From assembly GCA_041395565.1 (NCBI GenBank), contig JAWLAI010000002.1, positions 248,001 to 312,000 of the forward strand: 64,000 nucleotides of DNA, given 5' to 3'. Within the stretch, counting starts at the first letter, position 1. Each line of letters starts with the position of its first letter. The position numbers and the translations under genes were made by a program. This stretch comes from Pseudomonadota bacterium. Lineage in GTDB: Bacteria > Pseudomonadota > Gammaproteobacteria > UBA9214. Shown piece after piece: positions 29,575-38,503 of the stretch. Under the pieces are notes generated by a model that saw only the letters and a program-made list of their open reading frames with translations, was not told where the DNA came from and searched no databases.

Positions 29575-30344
29575 ACGCCCGCGGCAAACTGATCGCCTTC
29601 CAGACCATCCTCACCAAGGAGACGCTGCGTTTTGCGCGCATCTGGGTGCAGACCGTGCTGCCGCCGGTGGTGACGACGGCGCTGTATTTCATTATTTTCG
29701 GCAACCTGATCGGACCGCGCATCGGCACCATGGAAGGTTTCGATTACATGGAATTCATCATCCCGGGGCTGATCATGATGGCCGTGATCACGAATTCCTA
29801 CGCCAACGTGGTCTCCTCGTTCTACGGCTCCAAGTTTCAGCGCCACATCGAGGAGATGCTGATCTCGCCGACGCCGACCTATGTCGTGGTGCTGGGCTTC
29901 GTCTGCGGCGGGGTCATGCGCGGCCTCACCGTCGGCTGCGCCGTGACCGTCGTCTCGCTGCTGTTCAACCCGCTCAACATCCACAGCCTGCCGGTCATGT
30001 TCAGCATGATCCTCTTGACCTCGGTCCTGTTCTCGCTGGCGGGGCTGATCAACGGCGTGTATGCCAACAGCTTCGATGACATTTCGATAGTGCCGACCTT
30101 CGTGCTGACTCCGCTGACCTACCTGGGCGGCATCTTCTACTCGATCAGCATGCTGCCGGAGTTCTGGCAGCAGGTCTCCCGCTTCAATCCCATCCTCTAC
30201 CTGATCAATGCGTTCCGCTACGGTTTCCTCGGCATCTCCGATATCAGCCTGCTGACCTCGTACACGATCTGCTGCGGCTTCATTCTTGCACTGTATCTGT
30301 TCAGCCTGTATCTGCTGCGTACCGGGCGCGGCATCCGCACCTGA
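29571..30344 (+). CDS. yadH: ABC-2 type permease, YadH type
   Basis: The product is 257 residues with six transmembrane helices typical of ABC-2 permeases. The N-terminal amphipathic stretch (LTKETLRFARIWVQTVLPPVVTTALYFIIFG) and the family motif DYMEFIIPGLIMMAVITNSYANVVSSF (about 59-85) match YadH, as does LTYLGGIFYSISMLPEFWQ. It forms the exporter with the preceding ATPase. The gap to rnd (67 bases) holds a convergent junction. Confidence 0.93.
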   Translation: MNARGKLIAFQTILTKETLRFARIWVQTVLPPVVTTALYFIIFGNLIGPRIGTMEGFDYMEFIIPGLIMMAVITNSYANVVSSFYGSKFQRHIEEMLISPTPTYVVVLGFVCGGVMRGLTVGCAVTVVSLLFNPLNIHSLPVMFSMILLTSVLFSLAGLINGVYANSFDDISIVPTFVLTPLTYLGGIFYSISMLPEFWQQVSRFNPILYLINAFRYGFLGISDISLLTSYTICCGFILALYLFSLYLLRTGRGIRT

Positions 30345-30411
30345 GTGCGGTGCCCTGCCGGGCGGGTGCGCTTGCCGCATGGCGACAGCGGCGGGCTGGA
30401 TGACTGCGCTG

Positions 30412-31563
30412 CTAGAGCACCAACCGGCCATCCCGGACGGAGAGCGCCAGCTGTCCTGACAGCAGGCGCTGCAGGCGCGCCCCGACCAGCCGGTAGCGCC
30501 AGCCGTGCAGCAGGCTGCTGGCGGGATCGTCCAGCAGCAACGCCTCGAGATCGCGGCGGCCGGCCAGCACGCTCTGATGCAGCCGGTTCTCCTCCGCGGT
30601 GATGCGCACCACGGCCATCATCACGTCGATCAGTGCCTCCTGGGCCGGGGCGAGCCGGGCGCGGCGGTCGCTGTCAGCAAAGGGCTGCGGCGGACGCGCG
30701 GCGGCCTGACGGATCAACTCCAGCATTTCCGCACCGGACCGGCCGAGCAGGCCGTCGCCGAGCCCGCGGATGGCACCGAGCGACTCCAGCGTTGCCGGCC
30801 GCTGCCGTGCGATGTCGACCAGCGTGTCGTCGCGCAGCAGCCAGCCGCGCGGCCGGTCACGGCGGCGTGCCGTTTCCTCGCGCCACTGTGCCAGTGCCTG
30901 GAGCACCGCAAGCGCGGGACCCTTCAGACGGCTGGCGGCCTTGACCCTGAGCCAGGCCTGCTCGGGCGGACTGTCGTAGAGCGCGGCATCGGAAAGCTGG
31001 CGAAAATCCTCCGCCAGCCAATCGAGCCGGTCGAGCGAGCGCAGTTGCGAGACGATGCGGCGGTAGATATCGACCAGGTAGATCACGTCGTCGGCCGCAT
31101 ATTGCAGCTGCGCCGAGCTCAGCGGCCGTACTGTCCAGTCGGCGCGGGTATGCAGCTTGTCCAGCGCTACCCCGGTCATTTCCTGTACCAGGTTCGCATA
31201 GCCGATCTGGTCTGCATATCCGAGCAGGGGCGCGGCGACCTGGGTATCGAACACCGGGGCAGGGGCGCGTCCTGCCAGGTGATAGAAGATCTCCATGTCC
31301 TGGCGGCAGGAATGCATGACCTTGGTGATGCCGGGCGCTGCCAGCAGGTCGAGCAGGGGCGTGAGATCAGTCAGCGCCAGCGGATCGATCACGGCCACTT
31401 CCCGCGGCGTCGCGATCTGTACCAGGCACAGCTTCGGGTAGTAGGTCTTCTCGCGCAGGAACTCGGTGTCGATGGCGAACCAGTCGTCTTCCGCGAGCCG
31501 TGTGCAGAGCGCACCGAGACCCGCTGCCGTGTCGAGATACGCGACGGGCTGCGCCTCGCTCAC
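30412..31563 (-). CDS. rnd: Ribonuclease D
   Basis: A 3'-5' exoribonuclease that trims tRNA and other stable RNA 3' ends. The DEDD active site is visible: Asp32/Glu34 in FAIDTEFLREKTYYP, the second Asp in HSCRQDMEIF, and the last in LQYAADDVIYLVDIY. The HRDC domain follows (about 205-290; LKGPALAVLQALAQWREETARRRDRPRGWLLRDD). I use the GTG at 31563 (VSEAQPVAYLD), which gives 383 residues, close to the usual 375. The frame is open back to an ATG at 31704, but those 47 residues are Cys/Arg-rich and unlike the family. Confidence 0.88.
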   Translation of the reverse strand: MSEAQPVAYLDTAAGLGALCTRLAEDDWFAIDTEFLREKTYYPKLCLVQIATPREVAVIDPLALTDLTPLLDLLAAPGITKVMHSCRQDMEIFYHLAGRAPAPVFDTQVAAPLLGYADQIGYANLVQEMTGVALDKLHTRADWTVRPLSSAQLQYAADDVIYLVDIYRRIVSQLRSLDRLDWLAEDFRQLSDAALYDSPPEQAWLRVKAASRLKGPALAVLQALAQWREETARRRDRPRGWLLRDDTLVDIARQRPATLESLGAIRGLGDGLLGRSGAEMLELIRQAAARPPQPFADSDRRARLAPAQEALIDVMMAVVRITAEENRLHQSVLAGRRDLEALLLDDPASSLLHGWRYRLVGARLQRLLSGQLALSVRDGRLVL

Positions 31564-31839
31564 CGGCGCAGTCCCGGGACGGGTGCACGGTGTGTCGCAG
31601 CGGCTGAACAATGCCGTGGATAATCTGTCACATGCATAAGCTGTCTGGTCCCCGTGTGCAGCCCGCTGCAGGAGCGCTGCATGATACAGACATCCCCCGG
31701 GCAATTCAGCTTCAGCCGCCCGCGACTGACGCGCTACAATCTGCCGGACAGTCTCTCCGCAGCCGCCGCGGGCAGCGCCGGCAGGCAGCTGAAGCCAGAT
31801 CTGTAATGATCATGTATCCTTTTGTAATGAATAATTAAT

Positions 31840-33228
31840 ATGAAAGTTCTCCTGATCAATCCCTATGAACTCGGGCGGCAGCCGTTCGGCCTCGCGGAAC
31901 CGGCCGCCTGGCTGGCACGGGAAGACTGCGACGTCAGTTGCTGCGACCTGTCGCTGCAGCGGCTCGACAACTGCCTGACAGCGGACACCGACATCGTCGC
32001 CATCTACGTCGCCATGCACACCGCCACCCGCATCGCGGTCGAGGCCCTGCCGAAGATCCGCCGGCTCGCGCCCGGCGCACATCTGTGCGTGTACGGCCTG
32101 TACGCCCCGATGAACGAGCCGCTGTTGCGCACACTCGGTGTGGATACCGTGATCGGCGGCGAATACGAGTCCGGACTGGTTCAGCTGGTGCGGAACCTGC
32201 GGGCCGGTCGGCCGGGCGCCACGGATATCCCGCGCATCAACCTCGGCAAGACGTCGTTCCTGCTGCCGGACCGCAGCCGGCTGCCGGCACTCTCGCGCTA
32301 CGCCAGCCTGATCCTGCCCGACGGCACACACCGCACCGTCGGTTTCACCGAGACGACCCGTGGCTGCAAGTACCATTGCCGTCACTGCCCGATCGTACCG
32401 GTGTACGAGGGCCGTTTCTTCGTCGTCCCGGCCGCTGTCGTGCTGGCGGATATCCGCGCCCAGGTCGCCGCCGGCGCGCAGCACATTTCCTTCGGCGACC
32501 CGGACTTCTTCAATGGCCCGGGGCACGCATTGCGCATCGTGCGTGCCATGCGGGCGGAATTCCCGGCACTGACCTTCGACGCCACCATCAAGGTCGAGCA
32601 CCTGGTGAAATACCCGGACGAGATCCGGGAACTCGGCAAGCTCGGCTGCCTGTTCATTCTCTCGGCAGTCGAAGCGCTGGATGACGCTATCCTGACCCGG
32701 CTCGACAAGGGTCATACCCGGGCGGATTTCCTCGCCGCGCTGGCGCTGATGCGCGCCGCCGGCATCGACCTGGCGCCAACCTTCGTGGCGTTCACCCCCT
32801 GGACCACGCTGGACGGCTATATCGATCTGCTGCGGCAGCTCGCCGCATTGCAGCTGGTCGAGGCGGTGGCACCGGTACAGCTCTCGATTCGGCTGCTGAT
32901 CCCCGCCGGCTCGCGCGTGCTCGGGATCGCGGGGATGCAGGAGACCGTCGGCGCGTTCGATCCAGCGACGCTTGGCCACCCGTGGCGCAATCCCGATGCG
33001 CGCGTCGACGCCCTGCAGCAGGCGGTGGCGGACTGGATCACCCGCGCCGAAGCGGCCGACACGCCGCGCGGCGAGATCTTCCGCGGCATCTGGCGGCTGG
33101 CCTGGGAGATACGCGGACAAGCGGCGCCCGCACTTGACCTGGCCGCCGCCGGCAGCCCGGTTCCGCGGCTGTCCGAGAACTGGTATTGTTGCGCCGAGCC
33201 GACCTGCGAACAGCTCGTGTCATTCTGA
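31840..33228 (+). CDS. B12-binding/radical-SAM protein with a CCAEP tail
   Basis: The product is 462 residues. The N-terminal 120 residues form a cobalamin-binding-like Rossmann domain (starting MKVLLINPYELGRQPFGLAEPAAWL) without the DxHxxG histidine. The radical-SAM core follows, with the cluster ligands in TTRGCKYHCRHCP (C-x3-C-x2-C, about residues 174-181). The C-terminus reads WYCCAEPTC (448-456), the tail that defines the CUAEP/CCAEP-tail radical-SAM proteins, some of which carry selenocysteine at the second position. Here it is encoded TGT TGC, so this is the cysteine form. The reaction is not established to my knowledge. It heads an operon with lipid-glycerol genes (spacings 39, -4, -8 and 1 bases). 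Confidence 0.88.
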   Translation: MKVLLINPYELGRQPFGLAEPAAWLAREDCDVSCCDLSLQRLDNCLTADTDIVAIYVAMHTATRIAVEALPKIRRLAPGAHLCVYGLYAPMNEPLLRTLGVDTVIGGEYESGLVQLVRNLRAGRPGATDIPRINLGKTSFLLPDRSRLPALSRYASLILPDGTHRTVGFTETTRGCKYHCRHCPIVPVYEGRFFVVPAAVVLADIRAQVAAGAQHISFGDPDFFNGPGHALRIVRAMRAEFPALTFDATIKVEHLVKYPDEIRELGKLGCLFILSAVEALDDAILTRLDKGHTRADFLAALALMRAAGIDLAPTFVAFTPWTTLDGYIDLLRQLAALQLVEAVAPVQLSIRLLIPAGSRVLGIAGMQETVGAFDPATLGHPWRNPDARVDALQQAVADWITRAEAADTPRGEIFRGIWRLAWEIRGQAAPALDLAAAGSPVPRLSENWYCCAEPTCEQLVSF

Positions 33229-33267
33229 TTCGCCACGCACACGGACACGCCCGCCGGATGCCGCGCC

Positions 33268-34161
33268 TTGAACAGGATCCTCTTCGTCCCCGGCAAGAAT
33301 CCCAAACCGCCGCCCGACCTGCATCGCCATCAGCTGTTGCGCTGCCTGCTGCATGGCGTCAGGCGCCTCGACCCCGCGGTCGCGGACGCCATTGCCGCGA
33401 CCGACTGTTTCACCCTCGTCGCCTGGAACAGCCTGCTCTACGACACGCAACGCGACATCGCTGAGGACCGGCGCTGGGTCGATCACCTGCTGTTGCAGGA
33501 TCCTGACGGGCCAACCGGCCTCCAGGATGGCCGCACGCTCGGCTACCGGCTCACCCGGGCCATGTACCAGATCGGCGACCGCCTGCCCTGGCTCATCCCG
33601 CTGCTGCCGGACCGGCGAGTCAAGTTATCGATCCGGGATACCGAAATCTATTTCCGTAACCATGGCAACATCGGCTGCCGGATCCGCGCCGTGCAGAAGC
33701 AGCCGCTGCGCGCGGCGGTGGCCAGGGGCGACCGCGTCCTGCTGATCGGGCACAGCATGGGATCGGTGATCGCCTACGACGCGCTGTGGGAACTCGATCA
33801 CCTGGAAGGATTGCCGCCCTGTGTGGACTGTTTCCTCACCATCGGCAGCCCGCTCGGCATGCGCTACGTGCAGCGCCGCCTGATCGGGTTGGGGCAGGCG
33901 CAGCCGCGAATCTATCCCGGGAACATCCGGCGTTGGGTTAATATCGCGGCGCGCGGCGATCTGGTCGCGCTGGATCCGACCCTGGCCGACGATTTCAGCG
34001 AAATGGTGAGGGACGGGGCGGTGGCGAGCATCACGGACATGACCAGAGACGTGTACAACCATTATCGCGACGGGCATGGGCTGAACGTGCACAAATCCTA
34101 CGGCTATCTGGTCAACCCACACCTGGCGCGTGTCGTTACGCAGTGGTGGAACGGCGCATGA
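33268..34161 (+). CDS. Alpha/beta hydrolase (lipase/esterase-like)
   Basis: The product is 297 residues. A nucleophile elbow LLIGHSMGSVIAYDAL (about 157-172) identifies the serine. FLTIGSPLG follows, as in lipases and phospholipases; the histidine is probably in GLNVHKSYGYLVNPH near the end. There is no signal peptide. The N-terminus MNRILFVPGKNPKPPPDLHRHQLLRCLLHG looks like a conserved loop unique to its subfamily. The start is TTG at 33268; there is no in-frame ATG. The stop overlaps the ATG of the phosphodiesterase by 4 bases. Its placement before GDPD, GlpD and a glycerol kinase suggests deacylation of a glycerolipid, but that is inference. Confidence 0.75.
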   Translation: MNRILFVPGKNPKPPPDLHRHQLLRCLLHGVRRLDPAVADAIAATDCFTLVAWNSLLYDTQRDIAEDRRWVDHLLLQDPDGPTGLQDGRTLGYRLTRAMYQIGDRLPWLIPLLPDRRVKLSIRDTEIYFRNHGNIGCRIRAVQKQPLRAAVARGDRVLLIGHSMGSVIAYDALWELDHLEGLPPCVDCFLTIGSPLGMRYVQRRLIGLGQAQPRIYPGNIRRWVNIAARGDLVALDPTLADDFSEMVRDGAVASITDMTRDVYNHYRDGHGLNVHKSYGYLVNPHLARVVTQWWNGA

Positions 34162-34913
34162 AGCGCGTCCTGATCGCGCATCGCGGCGAACCCGACCACT
34201 GGCCGGAGAACTCGCTTGCGGGTTTCCGCGCCGCGCTGGCTGCCGGCGCGCATTACCTCGAAACCGACGTCCAGCTCACCGCCGACGCCGTCCCGATCCT
34301 CTGCCATGATGCCACCCTGTTGCGCGTGACCGGCCAGGACCTGGAAGTCGGTCGCACGGACTGGGCGCGGATTGCCGCGCTGCCGGCCGGCGAGGCGGGA
34401 CGCTTCGGCAGCGCATTCGCGGACACACGGATCCCGCGTCTGGCGGATTTCGTGCACCTGCTGGCGGAATGGCCGCAGGCGCAGGCCTTCGTGGAACTCA
34501 AACGGGAAAGCCTGCAGCGGTTCGGCGCTGCGGTCGTGATCGAGCGCGTGCTGGCATGCCTGCAACCGGTGCTGGCGCAATGTATCCTGATCTCGTTCGA
34601 TGCCGCCGTGCTGGCCGAGATCCGCCGGCACCATGACGTGCCGATCGGCTGGGTGTTGTCCGAATGGTCGTCCGCGAGTGCGGCGACCGCGGCGGCCCTG
34701 GCCCCGGATTACCTGTTCTGCAACCGCAAACGGCTGCCGGAGGCACCCGCGCCGCTCTGGACCGGTCCCTGGCAGTGGGTCGTATATACCGTCAACGACG
34801 CCGCGGAGATCGCGCCGTTGCTCGCCCGCGGCTTCCGGCTGGTGGAGACCAACCAGATCAGCCGCTTGCTGGCCGCTACCGACGCGGCGGACACGGGCAA
34901 CCGCCATGTCTGA
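34158..34913 (+). CDS. Glycerophosphodiester phosphodiesterase (cytoplasmic UgpQ type)
   Basis: The product is 251 residues without a signal peptide, so it resembles UgpQ rather than periplasmic GlpQ. It releases sn-glycerol-3-phosphate from glycerophosphodiesters. Visible motifs are IAHRGEPDHWPENS (HR and E-N catalytic residues), YLETDVQLTADAVPILCHDATLLRVT (metal-binding E-x-D and His) and FVELKRES. The C-terminus (VYTVNDAAEIAPLLARGFRLVETNQ) is the usual barrel end. Its product is the substrate for the next gene, whose start overlaps it by 8 bases. Confidence 0.92.
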   Translation: MKRVLIAHRGEPDHWPENSLAGFRAALAAGAHYLETDVQLTADAVPILCHDATLLRVTGQDLEVGRTDWARIAALPAGEAGRFGSAFADTRIPRLADFVHLLAEWPQAQAFVELKRESLQRFGAAVVIERVLACLQPVLAQCILISFDAAVLAEIRRHHDVPIGWVLSEWSSASAATAAALAPDYLFCNRKRLPEAPAPLWTGPWQWVVYTVNDAAEIAPLLARGFRLVETNQISRLLAATDAADTGNRHV

Positions 34914-36078
34914 TCATTTCGACCTCGTCGTGGTTGGCGGCGGCATCCATGGGGCGGGTGTGGCGCAGGCGGCGGCCTGTGCCGGTTATACCGTGCTGGT
35001 GCTGGAACAGACCGCCCTGGCGGCAGGGACGTCCAGCCGTTCCAGCAAACTGATCCATGGTGGCTTGCGCTACCTCGAAAGCCATGCCTGGGGGCTGGTC
35101 CGGGAAAGCCTGCACGAACGCAGCGTGCTGCTCAGGATCGCCCCGGAGCTCGTGCGCCTGCAACCGTTCCACATACCGGTCTACCCGGACACCATGCGCC
35201 GCCCGCTGACGCTGCGCGCGGGCCTGAGCCTGTACGCCATGCTCGGCGGCTGGCGCCGGTCCAGCCTGTACCGGACCTTGCCACGCCGCCTGTGGGAGAC
35301 GCTGGACGGTCTCGATACGCGCGGACTGCAGGCAGTGTTCCGGTATTTCGATGCCCAGACCGACGATGTCGCGCTGACCCGGGCCGTGATGCAATCAGCA
35401 GTCCGCCTCGGTGCCACCCTGGCGTGTCCCGCCGAATTCAGTGCGGCCCGCATCGATACCCATGGCTGCAGCATCAGCTACCTGCAGCGCGGCATCGACA
35501 AGCACTGCACGGCAACCGTGCTCGTCAACGCCGGCGGCCCCTGGGCCGACCGCATCGACGCGCGGATCGAGCCACAGCCGTCTCGGATCCCGATCGAGTT
35601 GGTGCAGGGGGCACACCTGGTCGTTCCGGGCCGGCTCGAGCATGGCTGCTACTACATGGAGGCACCGCGGGACCGGCGCGCGATCTTCCTCCTCCCCTGG
35701 GGCGAGCATGCCCTGCTGGGTACCACCGAGCACCGCTACGGCGGCGATCCCGCCGCGGTCTGCGCCCGCGCGGACGAGGAAAGTTACCTGCTCGAGGTGC
35801 TCGCGCATTATTTTCCGCGGCGTCCGGCCACGGTCATGGCCCGCTTCGCGGGACTGCGCGTGTTGCCGGCTGCGGACGGTACGGCGTTCGGCCGTTCACG
35901 CGAGACCATGCTGCGCATGGATGATTCCCGGCGACCGCGCCTGGTATCGATCTACGGCGGCAAGCTGACCGGCTACCGTGCGACGGCGACAAAGGTCCTG
36001 CGCGCGCTGCAGCGCACCCTCCCGCCCCGCACGGCCAGGGGGGACACCGCGGTGCTCAAGCTGGTTCCGGTGAGTTGA
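34906..36078 (+). CDS. glpD: FAD-dependent glycerol-3-phosphate dehydrogenase, C-terminally short
   Basis: Oxidises glycerol-3-phosphate to dihydroxyacetone phosphate, passing electrons to quinone at the inner membrane. The FAD dinucleotide motif VVVGGGIHGAGVAQAAA (8-24) and ALAAGTSSRSSKLIHGGLRYLE (about 40-60) are clear, as are LLPWGEHALLGTTEH and SIYGGKLTGYRATA near the end. The protein has 390 residues, about 110 fewer than Escherichia coli GlpD, and it stops just after the GGKLT motif. The C-terminal helical domain is therefore missing. No frameshift remnant is visible, because a kinase gene starts 1 base later. Short forms occur in some bacteria, so activity is plausible. Confidence 0.85.
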   Translation: MSDHFDLVVVGGGIHGAGVAQAAACAGYTVLVLEQTALAAGTSSRSSKLIHGGLRYLESHAWGLVRESLHERSVLLRIAPELVRLQPFHIPVYPDTMRRPLTLRAGLSLYAMLGGWRRSSLYRTLPRRLWETLDGLDTRGLQAVFRYFDAQTDDVALTRAVMQSAVRLGATLACPAEFSAARIDTHGCSISYLQRGIDKHCTATVLVNAGGPWADRIDARIEPQPSRIPIELVQGAHLVVPGRLEHGCYYMEAPRDRRAIFLLPWGEHALLGTTEHRYGGDPAAVCARADEESYLLEVLAHYFPRRPATVMARFAGLRVLPAADGTAFGRSRETMLRMDDSRRPRLVSIYGGKLTGYRATATKVLRALQRTLPPRTARGDTAVLKLVPVS

Positions 36079-36079
36079 G

Positions 36080-37498
36080 GTGGACGGTCTGACGCTTGCC
36101 ATCGACCAGGGGACGCACGCGACACGGGCACTGGTCTTCGACGCGCAGGGCAGGGCGATCGCGCAGGCCCGCCAGGCCGTCGCCCTGCAGACCCACAGCC
36201 ACGAAGCGGTCGAACAGGACGCAGCAGAGATACGCGCCTCGTTACACACGGTGCTGGCACAGGTACTGGCCGATCCTGCGCTGGCGGGGCGTGCGATCAC
36301 CGCTGCCGGACTGGCGACACAGCGTTCCAGTGTCGTGGCCTGGGACCGCGTCACGGGACAGGCCCTGGCACCGGTGCTCAGCTGGCAGGATCGCCGCAGC
36401 ACCGCGTTGATCGCGGCACTGGCTACGCACGAAACGGAGATCGCACAGCGCACCGGGCTGCGTCTGTCCCCGCATTACGGCGCCGGCAAGATGCGCTGGC
36501 TGCTCGACCATATCCCTGCGGTGGCGGCTGCGGCGCAGGAGGGACGCCTGCTGCTGGGACCATTGGCGAGCTTCCTGCTCTTCCACCTGCTGGAGGGCCG
36601 ACCCACCGCCGTCGACCACGCCAATGCCGCCCGCACCCTGCTGTGGAACCTGCGCTCACGTGACTGGGACCCGACCTTGCTGGCGCTGTTCGGAATTTCG
36701 CGGGCGGCACTGCCGCAGTGCCGGCCGATCCGTGCCGACCACGGCCGCCTGGTCTCCGGCAGGATCCCGCTGCGTGCGGTGAACGGTGACCAGACTGCAG
36801 CACTCTATGCACTCGGCAGTCCGCGCACGGACACCATCCTGGTCAATATCGGTACCGGTGCCTTCGCGCTGATGCCGATCGACGAGCCGGCGCGGCGCCC
36901 TGCGGGACTGCTCGCCGGCATCGCCAGCAGCACTGCCGCAGAGGCGCGGTACTATCTCGAAGGCACGGTCAACGGTGCGGGTGCTGCGCTAAGCTGGGCA
37001 GCGCAGCGGTTCGCGCTCGACGGGCTAGAGCAGCTTTTACCGGCCTGGCTGGACGAGATCCGCATACCGTCGCTGTTCATCAACACCGTCGGCGGACTGG
37101 GCGCCCCCTGGTGGCGTTCCGGAACAGAACCCCGGTTCGAACGGGCGGGGATCGCCGCACCCGAGGCCATGGTGGCGGTGCTCGAGAGTATTGTCTTCCT
37201 GCTCCAGGCCAACATCACACTACTGTGCAAGGCGCATCCCGTTATCGACAAGATCCGCGTCAGCGGTGGCCTGGCCAACCTCGATGCATTGTGCCAGAAA
37301 CTGGCCGATCTCTCGGGGCTGACGGTACAGCGCCCGCCGCAAGTGGAGGCCACCGCACGCGGCATTGCCTGGCAGGCGGCCGGCGTCAGCGTCGACTGGC
37401 CGGCAGCAGGCACCAGCAGCAGCTTCCTGCCCGGGGACGATCCCGCGCTGCGCGCGCGTTACGCACGCTTCATCGACATCCTCGAGTCCCGGACGTAA
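36080..37498 (+). CDS. FGGY-family carbohydrate kinase, glycerol-kinase-like
   Basis: The product is 472 residues with a GTG start one base after the glpD stop. The N-terminal phosphate loop (LAIDQGTHATRALVFD, 6-21), WQDRRS, and a second ATP-fold half (ILVNIGTGAFALMP, about 250) with RVSGGLANLDALCQKLADLSG (about 393-413) match FGGY kinases. GlpK signature spots are partly replaced: GITNQRE becomes GLATQRS. Operon partners (GDPD, GlpD) make glycerol the likely substrate, but another polyol is possible; I withhold the symbol glpK. Confidence 0.82.
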   Translation: MDGLTLAIDQGTHATRALVFDAQGRAIAQARQAVALQTHSHEAVEQDAAEIRASLHTVLAQVLADPALAGRAITAAGLATQRSSVVAWDRVTGQALAPVLSWQDRRSTALIAALATHETEIAQRTGLRLSPHYGAGKMRWLLDHIPAVAAAAQEGRLLLGPLASFLLFHLLEGRPTAVDHANAARTLLWNLRSRDWDPTLLALFGISRAALPQCRPIRADHGRLVSGRIPLRAVNGDQTAALYALGSPRTDTILVNIGTGAFALMPIDEPARRPAGLLAGIASSTAAEARYYLEGTVNGAGAALSWAAQRFALDGLEQLLPAWLDEIRIPSLFINTVGGLGAPWWRSGTEPRFERAGIAAPEAMVAVLESIVFLLQANITLLCKAHPVIDKIRVSGGLANLDALCQKLADLSGLTVQRPPQVEATARGIAWQAAGVSVDWPAAGTSSSFLPGDDPALRARYARFIDILESRT

Positions 37499-37586
37499 CA
37501 GAACATGGCTGCCGTTGCGCGTCCGGCGCAGCGCCGCGGTTGCGGCCGCGTTGGACGGGCGCCGCCAGGGCAGCTCACTCCGCGCC

Positions 37587-38033
37587 CTAACCGGGCGCGG
37601 CAAACAGCCAGAGGAACCCGCTGTTGTAAAACACGTGCAGGATGACCGGTGCGGTCAGCGCCCGCGTGCGATCCTTGAAATAACCGAACACCAGGGATGG
37701 CAACAGCACCAGTGCCGCCCACAGTGGCGGGTGGTTGAGGAAGTGCAGCAGGGTGAACACCGCGCTGGTGAGCAGATTGGCATGGGTCAACGGCCCGAGC
37801 GCGCCCGCGCCGAGGCGCTCGCGCAGGAGTTCCTGAAGCAGTCCGCGGAAGGCGATCTCTTCGAGCACCGGGTAGACCAGCGCCGGCATCAGGAACAATG
37901 CAGGCTGGCGCAGTGGCCAGCCCCAGGCCGGCTGCGGGGCGAGCAGCGGGAACAGAGCCAGCCAGCAAAGCGGTCCCGCCAGCAGCGCCAGATAGAACAG
38001 ACCGTCCCGTGCCAGTGCAGCCGGTGCGTTCAA
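37587..38033 (-). CDS. CPBP-family intramembrane (glutamic-type) protease, short form
   Basis: The product is 148 residues and about four transmembrane helices. The active-site motifs of the CAAX/CPBP (ABI) family are present: PVLEEIAFRGLLQELL (E-E-x3-R, about 55-70), FTLLHFLNH with a histidine, and ILHVFYNSGF with a second His and Asn. The length suits the short MrtJ-like group associated with C-terminal sorting signals (JDVT-CTERM), but no candidate substrate is seen nearby. It is followed on the upstream side by an SseB-like gene on the same strand (gap 5 bases), suggesting one transcript. Confidence 0.8.
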   Translation of the reverse strand: MNAPAALARDGLFYLALLAGPLCWLALFPLLAPQPAWGWPLRQPALFLMPALVYPVLEEIAFRGLLQELLRERLGAGALGPLTHANLLTSAVFTLLHFLNHPPLWAALVLLPSLVFGYFKDRTRALTAPVILHVFYNSGFLWLFAAPG

Positions 38034-38038
38034 GCGCT

Positions 38039-38440
38039 TCAGTTGCTTTTCAGTTGCTGGATCAGCTCCGGCTCGAGATCGAAGCCGACCGGCCAGTTCG
38101 GGTTGATCGAGATGCCGACACCGCTCCCGATCCGGTCCAGCACCCAGCTGAATTCCGCCAGCAACCCCCCCTCATAGCCGGGAAAGTCGCTAACGAAGTC
38201 CTTGGCCCGCTCGGGACTGGTGAACAGGATCAGGACCTCGATGCCGTCCTCACTCTTGAGCGTCAGCGGAACCGCCTTGCTGCTGGCCGTGAATCCGCCG
38301 ATACCGAGCTGGTCACGCACCGGCATGAATACCTGGGTATCCATGAGATAATGCATGAAATCCGCGTCACTGAGCTGGCCCTCCTGGGCCGCCAGCAGCT
38401 TCTCTTCCAGCTCGTTACGCGCGTCGAATGAATCGTGCAT
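38039..38440 (-). CDS. SseB N-terminal-domain-like protein
   Basis: The product is 133 residues, acidic and cytoplasmic. The core (NELEEKLLAAQEGQLSDADFMHYLMDTQVFMPV, then LILFTSPERAKDFVSDFPGYEGG and ISINPNWPVGFDLEPELI) has the pattern of SseB N-terminal domain proteins, of unknown function (SseB itself is linked to serine sensitivity in Escherichia coli). It lies 5 bases before the CPBP protease gene. The ATG is separated from the terminator of the upstream YccA-type gene by only about 12 bases, so its promoter must lie in or beyond that terminator, or it depends on readthrough. Confidence 0.8.
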   Translation of the reverse strand: MHDSFDARNELEEKLLAAQEGQLSDADFMHYLMDTQVFMPVRDQLGIGGFTASSKAVPLTLKSEDGIEVLILFTSPERAKDFVSDFPGYEGGLLAEFSWVLDRIGSGVGISINPNWPVGFDLEPELIQQLKSN

Positions 38441-38452
38441 TACGACATCCTG

Positions 38453-38482
38453 AAAAAAACTGGCCCCGCGGGGCGGGGCCAG
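38453..38482 (-). terminator. Rho-independent terminator of the BAX inhibitor-1 gene
   Basis: On the minus strand a strong stem (CTGGCCCCGC with CGCGGGGCCAG, 38460-38482) is followed by seven T (38459-38453). It lies 21 bases after the stop at 38504 and just before the start of the SseB-like gene at 38440. Confidence 0.88.
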
Positions 38483-38503
38483 TCGGGTTGGGGGGAGGTG
38501 CGA

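Noticed and set aside
31810..33120. 436-codon minus-strand frame across the radical-SAM gene
   Set aside because: Shadow; the plus strand has the C-x3-C-x2-C motif and family tail.
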